Shown: one piece after another, positions 1 to 9,457 of the stretch
How the letters are laid out: each line of letters begins with the position of its first letter
How positions within the stretch are numbered: the first letter of the stretch is position 1
Assembly: GCF_029626105.1 (NCBI RefSeq)
Contig: NZ_JARUBH010000009.1
Coordinates: forward strand, 3,658,001-3,722,000
Length of the DNA stretch: 64,000 nucleotides
Direction: 5' to 3'
Source: Solwaraspora sp. WMMD792
GTDB lineage: Bacteria; Actinomycetota; Actinomycetes; Mycobacteriales; Micromonosporaceae
The notes under the pieces: generated by a model
What the model was told of the DNA's origin: nothing
Seen by the model: the letters and a program-made list of their open reading frames with translations, nothing else
Database searches by the model: none
Program-made: the position numbers and the translations under genes

Positions 1-264
1 AACCTCGGCGGCAACGGCAAGAGCCAGATCCTCAAGACCACCGGCTTCGTCAAGCTCGTCCGGGTCGTCGACGGCCCGGTCGTGGGACTGCACCTGGTCG
101 GTGCCCGGGTCGGCGAGCTGATCGGCGAGGCGCAGTTGATCTACAACTGGGAGGCCGACCCGGCCGACGTCGCACCACTCGTGCACGCCCACCCGACCCA
201 GGGCGAGGCGCTGGGCGAGGCCCACCTGGCCCTGGCCGGCAAGCCGCTGCACGCACACGCCTGA
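1..264 (+). CDS. lpd: Dihydrolipoamide dehydrogenase (E3), C-terminal end
   Basis: The frame is open from base 1 and stops at 262-264, so only the last 87 residues are present. They match the C-terminal dimerisation domain of dihydrolipoyl dehydrogenase, with the segment VGARVGELIGEAQL and the His-containing HAHPTQGEALGEA tail; in this family that His-Pro-Thr/Glu end completes the active site of the partner subunit. E3 reoxidises the dihydrolipoyl arm of 2-oxoacid dehydrogenase complexes using FAD and NAD. The gene lies 19 bases before sucB on the same strand, so the two are probably cotranscribed. The FAD domain and the redox disulfide lie outside the window. Confidence 0.93.
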   Translation, partial: NLGGNGKSQILKTTGFVKLVRVVDGPVVGLHLVGARVGELIGEAQLIYNWEADPADVAPLVHAHPTQGEALGEAHLALAGKPLHAHA

Positions 265-283
265 CTAGAGGAGTCTTGTAGAT

Positions 284-2113
284 ATGCCGGTATCGGTCAC
301 CATGCCCCGGCTCGGCGAGAGCGTCACCGAGGGCACCGTCACCCGCTGGTTGAAGCAGGAAGGCGACCGGGTCGAGGTCGACGAACCGCTGCTGGAGGTC
401 TCCACCGACAAGGTCGACACCGAGATCCCGTCGCCTGCGGCCGGGGTGCTCACCCGGATCGTGGTGAGTGAGGACGAGACCGCCGAGGTGGGCAGCGAAC
501 TCGCGGTCATCTCCGGCGGGCAGGACGACGGCGGACAGCAGGAGGACGGCGGACAGGACGACGGTGGGCAGACCGCCCCCGCCGAGCCCGCCGCGACCAC
601 GCCGCAGGAACAGCCCGCCGAGCCGGAGCCGGCCGCAGCGCCGGCCCAGCCAGCGGCCGACAGCGCCCCACCGGCGACCGGTGGCGACGCCACCGCGGTC
701 CGGATGCCGGCCCTCGGCGAGAGCGTCACCGAGGGCACCGTCACCCGCTGGCTCAAGCAGGTCGGTGATTCCGTCGAGGTCGACGAACCGCTGCTGGAGG
801 TCTCCACCGACAAGGTCGACACCGAGATCCCGTCGCCGGTCGCGGGGACGCTGCTGGAGATCAAGGTGCCGGAGGACGACACCGCCGACGTCGGTGCCGA
901 GCTGGCCCTGGTCGGCAGCCCCGGTGGGGCCTCGGCTCCGGCGGCACCGGAGCCGGCCGCCGCACCGCAGGCCGAACCCGCCCAGCCGCAGCCGGCGGCA
1001 CAACCGGAGCCGGCCGCCCCCGCACCGGCCCAGCCGGGCGCCTCGTACGCCAGCCCGGCCCCGGCCACCGAGTCCGCCGCACCGACGCAGGCCGCACCGC
1101 CGGCACCGGCACAGCAGACCGCTCCGGCGGCCCCGCCGGCCAGCGCCAACGGTGACGGCGGTTACGTCACCCCGCTGGTCCGCAAGCTCGCCGCCGAGCA
1201 GGGGGTCGACCTGGCCTCGGTGCGCGGCACCGGGGTCGGCGGGCGGATCCGCAAGCAGGACGTGCTGACCGCGGCCGAGCAGGCGCGGGCCGCCGCCGAG
1301 CGGGCCAAGGCCGAACAGGCCAAGCCGGCGGCACCGGCTGCGGCACCGGCTGCGGCACCGACGGCGGCCAAGGCGCAACCCAGCCCGCTGCGCGGCCGGA
1401 CCGAGAAGATGAGCCGGACCCGGACCGTCATCGCCAAGCGGATGCACGAGTCGCTGCAGAGCTCGGCCCAGCTGACCACGGTCGTCGAGGTCGACGTGAC
1501 CAAGATCGCCCGGTTGCGGGCCCGGGTCAAGGGCGACTTCCAGGCCAAGCACGGCGTCAAACTGTCGTTCCTGCCGTTCTTCGCGCTGGCGGCGGTGGAG
1601 GCACTGCGCACCTACCCGGTGGTCAACGCCTCCATCGACATGCAGGCCGGCACGATCACCTATCCCGACGGGGAGCACCTCGGCGTGGCGGTGGACACCG
1701 AGCGGGGTCTGCTGGTGCCGGTGATCCGCGACGCCGGCGATCTCAACCTCGGTGGACTGGCACGGCGGATCGCCGACGTGGCCGAGCGGACCCGGACCAA
1801 CAAGATCGGCCCCGACGAGCTGTCCGGTGCCACCTTCACGCTGACCAACACCGGCAGCCGGGGGGCGCTGTTCGACACCCCGATCGTGCCGTTGCCGCAG
1901 GCCGCCATCCTCGGCACCGGAGCGGTGGTGAAACGCGCCGCCGTGGTCGACGACCCGGAGCTCGGCGAGATCATCGCACCACGGTCGATGGTCTTCCTGG
2001 CGCTGTCCTACGACCACCGGCTGGTCGACGGCGCGGACGCCGCCCGGTTCCTCAGCGCGGTCAAGGAGCGGCTGGAGGCCGGCGCGTTCGAAGGCGAGCT
2101 CGGCCTGTCCTGA
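284..2113 (+). CDS. sucB: Dihydrolipoamide acyl/succinyltransferase (E2) with two lipoyl domains
   Basis: E2 component of a 2-oxoacid dehydrogenase complex, 609 residues. Lipoyl domain 1 (about 1-76) has its acceptor lysine at K43 ([11 protein letters not shown]) and domain 2 (about 134-210) at K177. They are joined by long Ala/Pro/Glu linkers. A peripheral subunit-binding domain (about 294-335, [12 protein letters not shown]) and the catalytic acyltransferase domain follow, with the DHRLVDG signature (His578). Two lipoyl domains match the actinobacterial SucB/DlaT type, for which both succinyl- and acetyltransferase roles are reported, so the complex served cannot be decided from sequence. 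The ATG at 284 follows GAGGAG. LipB and LipA, encoded downstream, would lipoylate it. The two lipoyl domains are nearly identical even in DNA. Confidence 0.93.
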   Translation: MPVSVTMPRLGESVTEGTVTRWLKQEGDRVEVDEPLLEVSTDKVDTEIPSPAAGVLTRIVVSEDETAEVGSELAVISGGQDDGGQQEDGGQDDGGQTAPAEPAATTPQEQPAEPEPAAAPAQPAADSAPPATGGDATAVRMPALGESVTEGTVTRWLKQVGDSVEVDEPLLEVSTDKVDTEIPSPVAGTLLEIKVPEDDTADVGAELALVGSPGGASAPAAPEPAAAPQAEPAQPQPAAQPEPAAPAPAQPGASYASPAPATESAAPTQAAPPAPAQQTAPAAPPASANGDGGYVTPLVRKLAAEQGVDLASVRGTGVGGRIRKQDVLTAAEQARAAAERAKAEQAKPAAPAAAPAAAPTAAKAQPSPLRGRTEKMSRTRTVIAKRMHESLQSSAQLTTVVEVDVTKIARLRARVKGDFQAKHGVKLSFLPFFALAAVEALRTYPVVNASIDMQAGTITYPDGEHLGVAVDTERGLLVPVIRDAGDLNLGGLARRIADVAERTRTNKIGPDELSGATFTLTNTGSRGALFDTPIVPLPQAAILGTGAVVKRAAVVDDPELGEIIAPRSMVFLALSYDHRLVDGADAARFLSAVKERLEAGAFEGELGLS

Positions 2114-2148
2114 CGGCGTTCGACGACAGAGCGACCCCGGTTGCCGTA

Positions 2149-2186
2149 GCGGTGGGTGCCGGCCGATCCCGGCCGGCACCCACCGC
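2149..2186 (+). terminator. Perfect 16-bp stem-loop after sucB
   Basis: GCGGTGGGTGCCGGCC at 2149-2164 pairs perfectly with 2171-2186 across a 6-base loop. It starts 36 bases after the sucB stop. There is no long T tract, which is usual for terminators in high-GC actinobacteria. Confidence 0.7.
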
Positions 2187-2248
2187 CGTTCTGCACCGGA
2201 TGGTGGTGGTCCGCATCCGGCATCACCACGATCAGCGAAGATGTCGGC

Positions 2249-3151
2249 ATGCGCATCCTGCTGGCCGGCGCGTCCGGCTTCCTCGGCACCAGACTGACCG
2301 ACCACCTGCACAGCTGCGGACACGAGACCGTACAGCTGGTCCGCCGACCGGCGCGCGGGCCGGCTGAGTTCAGCTGGTCACCGTCGGCCGGGCAGCTCGA
2401 CCCGGCGGTGTTCACCGGCATCGACGCGGTGATCAACCTGGCCGGCGCCGGGGTCGGCGACAAGCGCTGGACCGACGGCTACAAGGCGTTGATCCGGTCC
2501 AGCCGGGTGGACAGCACCACCACGCTGGCCACCGCGATGGCCGGGCTCGCGGCGGCGGACCGGCCGGCGGTGCTGCTGAACTCGTCGGCGGTCGGCTGGT
2601 ACGGCGACACCGGCGACCAGCCGGTCGAGGAGAACGCCCCGGCCGGTGAGGGTTTCCTGGCCGACGTGGCCCGGGTCTGGGAGGCGGCCACCGGGCCGGC
2701 CGAGACCGCTGGCGTACGGGTGGTCCGGCTGCGCACCGGTCTGCCGTTGCACCGCGACGGCGGCCTGCTCAAGCCGCAGCTGCTGCCGTTCCGGCTCGGC
2801 CTGGGCGGCAAGCTCGGCAGCGGGCGGCAGTGGGTGCCGTGGATCGCCATGCAGGACTGGCTGCGGGCGGCGACCTTCCTGCTCGACCACGACGACATCT
2901 CCGGGCCGGTCAACGTGGTCGGGCCGGCACCGGTGACCAACGCGGCGTTCGGCAAGGCGCTCGGGGCGGCGGTGCACCGACCGGCGGTGCTGCCGATCCC
3001 GGCGTTCGCGTTGCACGTGGCGCTGGGCGAGTTCGCCACCGAGGCGCTGCGCTCCTCCCGGGTGCTGCCCGGGGCGCTGACCGAGGCCGGCTTCACGTAC
3101 CGGTATCCGGAGCTGCCGGACGCGCTGCACGCCGCCCTGACGCAGGGGTGA
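2249..3151 (+). CDS. TIGR01777-type NAD(P)-binding epimerase/oxidoreductase
   Basis: A 300-residue short-chain dehydrogenase-like protein. The Rossmann motif GASGFLGTRL sits at about residues 7-16, INLAGAGVGDKRW is the family-typical active loop, and the C-terminal part resembles DUF1731. The ATG at 2249 is chosen because the Rossmann strand MRILLAG starts there; an upstream in-frame start at 2156 would lie in the sucB terminator hairpin. The substrate is not known for this family. An orthologue sits between the E2 gene and lipB in mycobacteria (Rv2216), so the position is conserved although other genes separate it from lipB here. Confidence 0.85.
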   Translation: MRILLAGASGFLGTRLTDHLHSCGHETVQLVRRPARGPAEFSWSPSAGQLDPAVFTGIDAVINLAGAGVGDKRWTDGYKALIRSSRVDSTTTLATAMAGLAAADRPAVLLNSSAVGWYGDTGDQPVEENAPAGEGFLADVARVWEAATGPAETAGVRVVRLRTGLPLHRDGGLLKPQLLPFRLGLGGKLGSGRQWVPWIAMQDWLRAATFLLDHDDISGPVNVVGPAPVTNAAFGKALGAAVHRPAVLPIPAFALHVALGEFATEALRSSRVLPGALTEAGFTYRYPELPDALHAALTQG

Positions 3152-3195
3152 CCCGGCACCGGGTGGCGTCCAGACCGGTCAGAGCTCCGAACCGG

Positions 3196-4218
3196 TCAGG
3201 GCAGGGCCGGGAGCAGATCGGTGCCGATGGCGCTGATCAGCTCGCCGGTGGCGGCCGGGCCGACGCCCTCGACCATCAGCACCAGCCGGTGGGCGCCGAC
3301 GGTCGCCGCGCTGGCGGCGAGCCGCGCGGCGCACTCGGCCGCGCTGCCCAGTGGGTGGATTCGCAGCAGGTGCTCGGCGTAGGCGTCGAGGTCCCGGTGG
3401 GCCGGCGACGAGCCGTCGATCCGGACGTACTCCCGGGTGGTGGCCAGCCAGGGTGGCAGGGTCCGGCGGAGCTGACGCTCGGCGGCGGCCCGGGAGTCGG
3501 CGAGCCCGATCAGATGCACCGAGGCGTGCGGCACGACGGCCGGATCGTGTCCGTGGTCGGCGGCGACGTCGGCGTACCGGGCCAGCGTGGCGGCCTTCGC
3601 CGCGTCGTCGTCGTGCACCCCGAGCAGCAGCGGATGGCCTCGGGCGGCCGCGAGGTCGACCGTGGCCGGCGAGGTCGCCGCCACCCAGACCGGGATCGGG
3701 CGGGCCGGTCGGGGCACCACCGGCACGTCCCGGAACGCGAAGAACCCGCCGTCGGCGCCGACCGTCGCCGCGCCGGAGAGCCAGCGGCCCAGCAGATCCA
3801 GCGACTCGGCGAAGCCGTCCCGGTACCGGTCCAGGCCGGTGCCGAAGACCTCCAGGTCCACCCAGGGACCGCCACGGGCGACACCGAGCCGGAACCGGCC
3901 GGCGGAGACCGTGTCGAGCAGGACCGTCTCCTCGGCGAGCGCGACCGGATGCCGGTTGGACAGCACGGCCGCCGCGGTGCCGACGGCGATCCGACGGGTG
4001 GCCCCGAGCAGGTAGCCGGCCAGGGTGGTGGCGGACGGGCACTGCCCGTACGAGACGAAGTGGTGTTCGGCCAGCCACACGCCGCCGAGGCCGGCTGCCT
4101 CGGCGGCGCGCGCGTAGTCGACGGTGGCCGGCAGACCATGTGCCGCCAGCAGGAACAGGTCCACTGCTGGCTGGTTCAGGTCGCCGGCCACCGGTGCGGT
4201 GATCGGCTCAGCAGTCAC
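3196..4218 (-). CDS. LLM-class flavin-dependent oxidoreductase
   Basis: A 340-residue luciferase-like monooxygenase-fold protein (TIM barrel). Family-typical stretches are EHHFVSYG, the RIAVGTAAAVLSNRHP segment and GVARGGPW. Such proteins use FMN or F420; the cofactor and substrate cannot be assigned here. The GTG start at 4218 lies inside the end of the preceding gene (11-base overlap), which suggests translational coupling in a three-gene operon with the SCO5389-like gene and the CooC-like ATPase. It converges on the epimerase gene with only 44 bases between them. Confidence 0.85.
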   Translation of the reverse strand: MTAEPITAPVAGDLNQPAVDLFLLAAHGLPATVDYARAAEAAGLGGVWLAEHHFVSYGQCPSATTLAGYLLGATRRIAVGTAAAVLSNRHPVALAEETVLLDTVSAGRFRLGVARGGPWVDLEVFGTGLDRYRDGFAESLDLLGRWLSGAATVGADGGFFAFRDVPVVPRPARPIPVWVAATSPATVDLAAARGHPLLLGVHDDDAAKAATLARYADVAADHGHDPAVVPHASVHLIGLADSRAAAERQLRRTLPPWLATTREYVRIDGSSPAHRDLDAYAEHLLRIHPLGSAAECAARLAASAATVGAHRLVLMVEGVGPAATGELISAIGTDLLPALP

Positions 4219-4600
4219 GCAGCTCGGGTGACTGGTTGCGCAGCTGGGCCACCGGGGAGATGAACTCCTGGTAGGTCACTCCGCCGACGGCGGAGAGTTT
4301 GAAGGCGGCCACCCGGTGGCAGTTCTGGAAGGCGAACTTGACGCCGAAGTGCCGCTCCAGGCCACCCCGGATCGCGTCGCTGGCCAGCGCCCGCAGCAGC
4401 TGGCCACGCTCGGCCTCGCTGGGCGGCGGCACCGCGTGGTCGGCGAACTCGGCCGGGCCGTCCTGGGCCTCGGCGGCCACCTGGGACACCACCGACCAGG
4501 CGTACGGCAGGGACTGGCGTACGCAGTCGACGAACTCGGCGTCGTCGACCCGGCCGGCCTCGGCCTGCTCCAGCAGAGCGGCGGGTACGTCGAGGGACAT
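4208..4600 (-). CDS. SCO5389-family conserved actinobacterial protein
   Basis: A 130-residue soluble protein resembling the uncharacterised SCO5389 family of actinobacteria. It begins with ALLEQAEAGRV and the segment QSLPYAWSVV, and ends with an AFQNCHRVAAFKLSA stretch; no catalytic motif is recognised. It follows the CooC-like ATPase by 21 bases and overlaps the oxidoreductase start by 11 bases, so the three are probably one operon. The ATG at 4600 has an AGGAG upstream. The association with a P-loop ATPase and an oxidoreductase hints at a cofactor- or metal-related role, but this is inference. Confidence 0.8.
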   Translation of the reverse strand: MSLDVPAALLEQAEAGRVDDAEFVDCVRQSLPYAWSVVSQVAAEAQDGPAEFADHAVPPPSEAERGQLLRALASDAIRGGLERHFGVKFAFQNCHRVAAFKLSAVGGVTYQEFISPVAQLRNQSPELRDC

Positions 4601-4621
4601 GCTTTCTCCTCACGCTGACGG

Positions 4622-5602
4622 TCAGCGGACCAGGAGGTCTGGTCCGAGTACGAACTCCGGGTCGACCTGGTCGGCGAGGTTCTCGCCGACCCGGTCGTTG
4701 GCCCAGGCGGCGGCGTTGCGCAGGTGGAACTCCACCGCCTGCCGGGTGTAGCTGGCCCAGTCCTTCACACAAGCATCGACGGCTGTACGCATCGTGTCCA
4801 GTGCGTCACGGTTCGCCGGCTCCATCGCGGTGATCGGTTGGTGTCGACCTCGTTCGGCGGCCTTGACGAAGGCCGACCGGCCGACCCAGGTAAGCAGGTC
4901 GGCGCCGACGTGCTCGCGCAGGAAGTCCACGTCCGACTCGTCGTCGATCTTGTTGCCGATCACGTGCACCCGTACGCCGTAGTCGCGGGCGTACCCGACG
5001 TACTGCCGGTAGACCCCGACGCTGCGCACCGTGGGCTCGCAGACCAGAAACGTCGTGTCGAATCGGGTGAACAGCCCGGATGCGAACGAGTCGGCCCCTG
5101 CGGTCATGTCGACCACCACGTACTCGCCGGCACCGTCGACCAGGTGGTTGAGCAGCAGTTCCACCGCACCGACCTTGGAGTGGTAGCAGGCGACGCCGAG
5201 ATCGTCGGTGGCGAACGGCCCGGTCACGGCGAGCCGGATGCCGGCCACCTCGCGGACCAACGCGTCGTAGATCGGGTTGGCCCCGGCGACGGTGAGCAGC
5301 CGCGAGCCACGCCCGGGCGGGGTGGTCTTGACCATCGCCGCAGCCGAGCTGATCCGGGGATTGTCGCCGCGCAGGTACTCCTTGATGTCGGCCAGGTGGT
5401 CGCCCAGCGCCGGTAGCAGCACCGCCTCGTCGTCGCTGGCACCGAGGGCCGCGGCGAGATGCTGGTTGATGTCGGCGTCGACCGCGAGCAGCGGCGGCGG
5501 GCCGCCGTCGGGGCCGACCGGGGTGGCTGCGAGGTGGCGGGCGAACAGGGCCGCCAGGGTGGTCTTGCCACTGCCACCCTTACCGACAAAACAGATCTTC
5601 AC
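4622..5602 (-). CDS. CooC/ParA-like P-loop ATPase
   Basis: A 326-residue SIMIBI-class nucleotide-binding protein. The deviant Walker A motif KGGSGKTT is at residues 8-15, VVVDMTAGADSF is the switch/Walker B region and IGNKIDDESD is the base-recognition NKxD-like motif. The fold is that of CooC and MinD/ParA ATPases; CooC matures nickel enzymes, but no carbon monoxide dehydrogenase gene is near, so the client is unknown. The GTG start at 5602 is preceded by GGGAGAG. It is the first gene of a minus-strand operon with the SCO5389-like protein, a pairing also known in Streptomyces (SCO5388/5389). It is divergent from the membrane protein at 5719. Confidence 0.85.
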   Translation of the reverse strand: MKICFVGKGGSGKTTLAALFARHLAATPVGPDGGPPPLLAVDADINQHLAAALGASDDEAVLLPALGDHLADIKEYLRGDNPRISSAAAMVKTTPPGRGSRLLTVAGANPIYDALVREVAGIRLAVTGPFATDDLGVACYHSKVGAVELLLNHLVDGAGEYVVVDMTAGADSFASGLFTRFDTTFLVCEPTVRSVGVYRQYVGYARDYGVRVHVIGNKIDDESDVDFLREHVGADLLTWVGRSAFVKAAERGRHQPITAMEPANRDALDTMRTAVDACVKDWASYTRQAVEFHLRNAAAWANDRVGENLADQVDPEFVLGPDLLVR

Positions 5603-5706
5603 CGTGGATCTCTCCCAAACAACTCAACAGGTACGCGTACATTGGAAGTCATTTCCAATAACTTCGTCAAGCCTAGGTACGGCACGGGCGTGTCGGGCGA
5701 AATTGG

Positions 5707-5712
5707 TACTCT
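5707..5712 (+). promoter_or_regulatory. Putative -10 hexamer of a leaderless transcript
   Basis: TACTCT lies 6 bases before the GTG at 5719 and no Shine-Dalgarno sequence is present. This spacing suggests a leaderless mRNA. The preceding 100 bases are AT-richer than the surroundings. Confidence 0.5.
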
Positions 5713-5718
5713 CCGCCG

Positions 5719-7632
5719 GTGCCGACCGCTCCGTCCCCACTGCCCGACAGCGCCGCGACCACCCGGCCGGTGACCAGCGGCCGTCCGGGGGGCCGGGCCG
5801 GCGGCCCGACCCGGTGGCGCGCCGACCTGGTCGTCGCGGTCGTCGCGGTGGCCCTCGCCGGCTGGGTCACCAGCGGACTCTGGGCCGGACCGGGCAGCCG
5901 GGCGATCACCGTCAACTCCAGCGACCAGGCGCTGTTCGAGTGGCTGCTCGGCTACGGGGCGTACGCGCTGACCCACGGCGAGAACCCGTTGTTCACGTAC
6001 CTGCTCAACGCCCCCGACGGGGTGAATCTCGCGGTCAACACCTCGATCACCGTGTACGCGGTGCTGTTCGCGCCGCTGACCTTCCTGATCGGGCCACCGG
6101 CGACCTTCCTGGTGATCCTCACCCTCAACCTGGCCGGCACCGGTTTCGCCTGGTACTGGCTGCTGTCCCGGCTACCCACCGGCGACAACGGCGCTCCGTT
6201 CGTGCCGTCCCGGCTGGCCGCCGCCGTCGGCGGACTGTTCTGCGGCTTCGCGCCGGCCATGGTGTCGCACGCCAACGCCCACCTCAACTGGACCGCCGGC
6301 TGGCTGGTGCCGATCATCGTCTGGCGGGTCCTCGCGCTGCGTGGGCGCCCCGGAGCGCGGCCGCTGGACCGGGGCGGCTGGGCACGCAACGGCCTGATCC
6401 TCGGCGTAGCCGTCGCGGCGGCCTTCTCGATCGCCGCCGAGGGCCTGTTCTTCACCGCTCTGGCCTGCGGCGTGTTCCTCGGCGTCTGGGCGCTGGACCG
6501 CAGCCGCCGGGCCGAGGTCCGCGACGCGCTCCCCCGACTGCTACGCGGACTGGCGGTGACCGCGGTGGTCGCCATCACGCTGTTGGCGTACCCGTTGTGG
6601 TTGCACTTCTTCGGCCCGCAGGTGTTCCACGGCACCGGGTTCGACGCCCGGGTGCACAGCGAGGACCTCCTCGCCTACGGGGCGTTCCCGGAACGCTCGC
6701 TGGCCGGTGTCGCCGGGCTGGGTACCGGGCTGGCGCCGAACGAGACCGAGGAGAACAGCTTCTTCGGCGTACCGCTGCTGGTGTTGACCGTCGGCTGCCT
6801 GGTGCTGCTCTGGCGGGCCGCCGATCCCGGCCGGCGAGCGACGCTGCGAGCCCTCGCCGTCACCGCCGCCGTGTTCGCGCTGCTCTCCCTCGGCCCCCGA
6901 CTGAAGATCGGCGGGACGATCACCGACATCCCGCTGCCGTACGCCCCGTTGGCCGGCGCACCGGTGTTCAACGCCGCGCTGCCGGCCCGGCTGGCCATGG
7001 TGGTCACCCCGGTCATCGGCATCCTGCTGGCGCTGACGCTGACGCTGCTACTCACCCGTCGGGCCGCCGGGCAGGCGCGGTACGGCCGGTGGTGGGCCGC
7101 GGCGTTCGTCGCGGCGCTGCTGCCGCTGACCCCGGCCAGTCTGCTCACCATCGAACGGGAGCCGATCCCGGACTTCATCACCTCGGGTGCCTGGCGCGAC
7201 CACGTCAGCCAGGGCGGGGTGCTCGCCCCGGTACCGTTCACCCTCGACGTGCTCCCCGACGGTCAACGCTGGCAGGCGTACGCGTTCGCGAACCGGCAGG
7301 GCGAGTTCGCCATCCCGTCCGGCTTCTTCCTCGGCCCCGGCGGACCGGACGGCCGGGGCCGGATCGGACCGGTCCCCCGGGCCACCGACGGGCTGCTGCA
7401 CGAGGTCGCCCGCTCCGGCGTGGTGCCGCCGATCACCGACGCCGACCGGGCCGCCGCCCGCGCCGACCTGCGGTACTGGGACGCCGAGGCAGTGGTGCTC
7501 GCCGATCAGGTGCACGGCGCGAAGTTCCCGGTCGACGCCGAGGCCCTGCTGACCGCGACCACCGAGCTGCTCGGCCCGCCGCAACGGATCACCGACGTCT
7601 GGCTCTGGCCGGCGCCCGAGGGCGGCTGGTGA
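5719..7632 (+). CDS. Polytopic membrane protein, GT-C/YfhO-like
   Basis: A 637-residue integral membrane protein with an N-terminal cytosolic Pro/Gly/Arg-rich tail, about ten or more hydrophobic segments and a soluble C-terminal extracytoplasmic domain (about 460-637). The loop NSSDQALFEWLLGYGAYAL after the first membrane helix carries acidic residues where GT-C glycosyltransferases place their catalytic Asp/Glu. Many actinobacterial homologues are annotated simply as glycosyltransferase or hypothetical membrane protein. A role in transferring a sugar from a polyprenyl-phosphate donor to the envelope is plausible but not shown. The GTG at 5719 is chosen for the upstream TACTCT box. lipB begins 56 bases after its stop. 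Confidence 0.75.
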   Translation: MPTAPSPLPDSAATTRPVTSGRPGGRAGGPTRWRADLVVAVVAVALAGWVTSGLWAGPGSRAITVNSSDQALFEWLLGYGAYALTHGENPLFTYLLNAPDGVNLAVNTSITVYAVLFAPLTFLIGPPATFLVILTLNLAGTGFAWYWLLSRLPTGDNGAPFVPSRLAAAVGGLFCGFAPAMVSHANAHLNWTAGWLVPIIVWRVLALRGRPGARPLDRGGWARNGLILGVAVAAAFSIAAEGLFFTALACGVFLGVWALDRSRRAEVRDALPRLLRGLAVTAVVAITLLAYPLWLHFFGPQVFHGTGFDARVHSEDLLAYGAFPERSLAGVAGLGTGLAPNETEENSFFGVPLLVLTVGCLVLLWRAADPGRRATLRALAVTAAVFALLSLGPRLKIGGTITDIPLPYAPLAGAPVFNAALPARLAMVVTPVIGILLALTLTLLLTRRAAGQARYGRWWAAAFVAALLPLTPASLLTIEREPIPDFITSGAWRDHVSQGGVLAPVPFTLDVLPDGQRWQAYAFANRQGEFAIPSGFFLGPGGPDGRGRIGPVPRATDGLLHEVARSGVVPPITDADRAAARADLRYWDAEAVVLADQVHGAKFPVDAEALLTATTELLGPPQRITDVWLWPAPEGGW

Positions 7633-7675
7633 GCCGGACCACGGACCGGACCGGCCCGACCGACCGGTAACGGAC

Positions 7676-7681
7676 TAGGCT
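7676..7681 (+). promoter_or_regulatory. Putative -10 box, leaderless lipB
   Basis: TAGGCT ends 7 bases before the lipB GTG and no ribosome binding site is visible, consistent with a leaderless transcript starting at the start codon. Confidence 0.6.
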
Positions 7682-7688
7682 GGACGGC

Positions 7689-8330
7689 GTGACCAGCACC
7701 CTTCCCCGCGCGCGCGGGGTCCGAGCCGGAGTCGTCGACTACCAGACCGCCTGGCAGGAGCAGCGTCGACTGCACGCCGCCGTGGTCGCCGGTGAGGAGC
7801 CGGACACCGTGCTCCTGCTGGAGCACCCGAGCGTGTACACGGCCGGCAAGCGCACCGAACCGTGGGACCGCCCGGTGGACGGCACCCCGGTGGTGGACGT
7901 CGACCGGGGCGGCAAGATCACCTGGCACGGCCCGGGGCAGCTGGTCGGCTACCCCATCGTCCGGTTGCCGGAACCGATCGACGTGGTCGCCTACGTACGC
8001 CGGGTCGAGCAACTGCTGATCGACGTCTGCGCCGAGTTCGGGCTGGCCGCCACCCGCCTCGACGGGCCGAACCACAGCGGGGTCTGGGTGCCGGCCGACG
8101 ACCGTGGACCGGCCCGCAAGGTGGCGGCGATCGGCATCCGGGTCGCCCGCGGGGTCACCCAGCACGGCTTCGCGATCAACTGCGATCCGGACCTGACGGC
8201 GTACGACCGGATCGTGCCGTGCGGTCTGCGCGACGTCGGCGTCACCTCGCTGAGCGCCGAGCTCGGCCGGCCGGTGACCGTCGCCGAGGTGCTGCCGGTC
8301 GTCGAACGGCACCTGCCCACGCTCGGCTGA
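7689..8330 (+). CDS. lipB: Octanoyl-[ACP]:protein N-octanoyltransferase
   Basis: LipB moves octanoate from acyl carrier protein to the lipoyl-domain lysine of 2-oxoacid dehydrogenases and GcvH, the first step of lipoate synthesis. The 213-residue protein has the family signatures [14 protein letters not shown] (about 42-55), [16 protein letters not shown] (about 74-89), the conserved lysine K144 (RKVAAIGI) and the catalytic cysteine C178 in DRIVPCGL. Length and motifs are normal. The GTG start is supported by the -10-like box just upstream. It is followed by lipA after 141 bases, and the SucB lipoyl domains encoded nearby are its expected substrates. Confidence 0.95.
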   Translation: MTSTLPRARGVRAGVVDYQTAWQEQRRLHAAVVAGEEPDTVLLLEHPSVYTAGKRTEPWDRPVDGTPVVDVDRGGKITWHGPGQLVGYPIVRLPEPIDVVAYVRRVEQLLIDVCAEFGLAATRLDGPNHSGVWVPADDRGPARKVAAIGIRVARGVTQHGFAINCDPDLTAYDRIVPCGLRDVGVTSLSAELGRPVTVAEVLPVVERHLPTLG

Positions 8331-8458
8331 GCCGACCGCTCTCCGGCCAGCCGGCCGATCTCGGGTCAGCCGGCCGATCGATGCCTCGGGTGAGCCAACT
8401 CACCCGGTGAGCGGCGGCCGCGCGGTCGCCTGGCCGCCCGAGCGGGCACCGGCCGGCG

Positions 8459-8464
8459 TAGGCT
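8459..8464 (+). promoter_or_regulatory. Putative -10 box, leaderless lipA
   Basis: TAGGCT followed by 7 bases and the GTG at 8472, the same arrangement as before lipB. This suggests lipA has its own promoter and a leaderless mRNA. Confidence 0.6.
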
Positions 8465-8471
8465 GGCAAGG

Positions 8472-9413
8472 GTGACCATTGCTCCGGAGGGACGACGCCT
8501 GCTGCGCCTGGAGGTCCGCAACGCCGAGACCCCGATCGAGCGCAAACCCCCGTGGATCAAGGTCAAGGCCAGGATGGGGCCGGAGTTCACCGAGCTGCGC
8601 GGGCTGGTGCAACGGGAAGGGCTGCACACCGTCTGTCAGGAGGCCGGCTGCCCCAACATCTACGAGTGTTGGGAAGACCGGGAGGCCACCTTCCTCATCG
8701 GTGGGGACCAGTGCACCCGGCGCTGCGACTTCTGTCAGATCGACACCGGCAAGCCGGCCGAGTTCGACGCCGACGAGCCCCGCCGGGTCGGCGAGTCGGT
8801 CGCGGCGATGGGTCTGCGCTACGCCACGGTCACCGGGGTGGCCCGCGACGACCTGCCCGACGGGGGTGCCTGGCTGTACGCCGAGACCGTCCGGCAGATC
8901 CACGCGCTGCAGCCCGGCTGCGGGGTCGAGTTGCTGATCCCGGATTTCAACGGCGACGCCGGCCAGCTCGACGAGGTGTTCGCCGCCCGACCGGAGGTGC
9001 TCGCCCACAACGTCGAGACGGTGCCCCGGATCTTCAAGCGGATCCGGCCGGCCTTCCGGTACGAGCGCTCGCTCGACGTGCTCACCCGGGCCCGCACGGC
9101 CGGTCTGGTGGCCAAGTCCAATCTGATCCTCGGCCTCGGCGAGGAGCGCTCCGAGGTGTCGCAGGCGCTGCGCGATCTGCACGCCGCCGGGTGCGAGCTG
9201 ATCACCATCACCCAGTATCTGCGCCCGACGCCGCGGCATCACCCGGTGCAGCGCTGGGTCAAGCCGGAGGAGTTCGTCGAGCTGCGCGAGGAGGCCGAGC
9301 AGATCGGCTTTTCCGGGGTGATGAGCGGCCCGCTGGTGCGTTCGTCGTACCGCGCCGGCCGGCTCTACCAGCAGGCGCTGCGCCAGCGCGAGGCCCAGCC
9401 GCTGGCCGGCTGA
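8472..9413 (+). CDS. lipA: Lipoyl synthase (radical SAM)
   Basis: LipA inserts two sulfur atoms into the protein-bound octanoyl chain made by LipB. The 313-residue protein has both iron-sulfur sites: the auxiliary cluster cysteines C55, C60 and C66 (CX4CX5C), and the radical SAM cysteines C81, C85 and C88 (CX3CX2C in CTRRCDFC). The C-terminal RSSYRAG carries the serine that ligates the auxiliary cluster. Length is normal. The GTG at 8472 has a -10-like box 7 bases upstream. It precedes the DUF4191 gene, an order conserved in Streptomyces and mycobacteria. Confidence 0.96.
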   Translation: MTIAPEGRRLLRLEVRNAETPIERKPPWIKVKARMGPEFTELRGLVQREGLHTVCQEAGCPNIYECWEDREATFLIGGDQCTRRCDFCQIDTGKPAEFDADEPRRVGESVAAMGLRYATVTGVARDDLPDGGAWLYAETVRQIHALQPGCGVELLIPDFNGDAGQLDEVFAARPEVLAHNVETVPRIFKRIRPAFRYERSLDVLTRARTAGLVAKSNLILGLGEERSEVSQALRDLHAAGCELITITQYLRPTPRHHPVQRWVKPEEFVELREEAEQIGFSGVMSGPLVRSSYRAGRLYQQALRQREAQPLAG

Positions 9414-9444
9414 CCGCCCGGTGAACGGCTTCGCCCCCGGCAAC

Positions 9445-9450
9445 TAGACT
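9445..9450 (+). promoter_or_regulatory. Putative -10 box, leaderless DUF4191 gene
   Basis: TAGACT followed by 7 bases and the ATG at 9458, with no ribosome binding site. Third consecutive gene with this arrangement. Confidence 0.55.
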
Positions 9451-9457
9451 CCCTCGC

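Noticed and set aside
50-2323. A 757-codon minus-strand open frame opposite sucB
   Set aside because: It is antisense to sucB and mirrors its repeats; no recognisable domain and no ribosome site.
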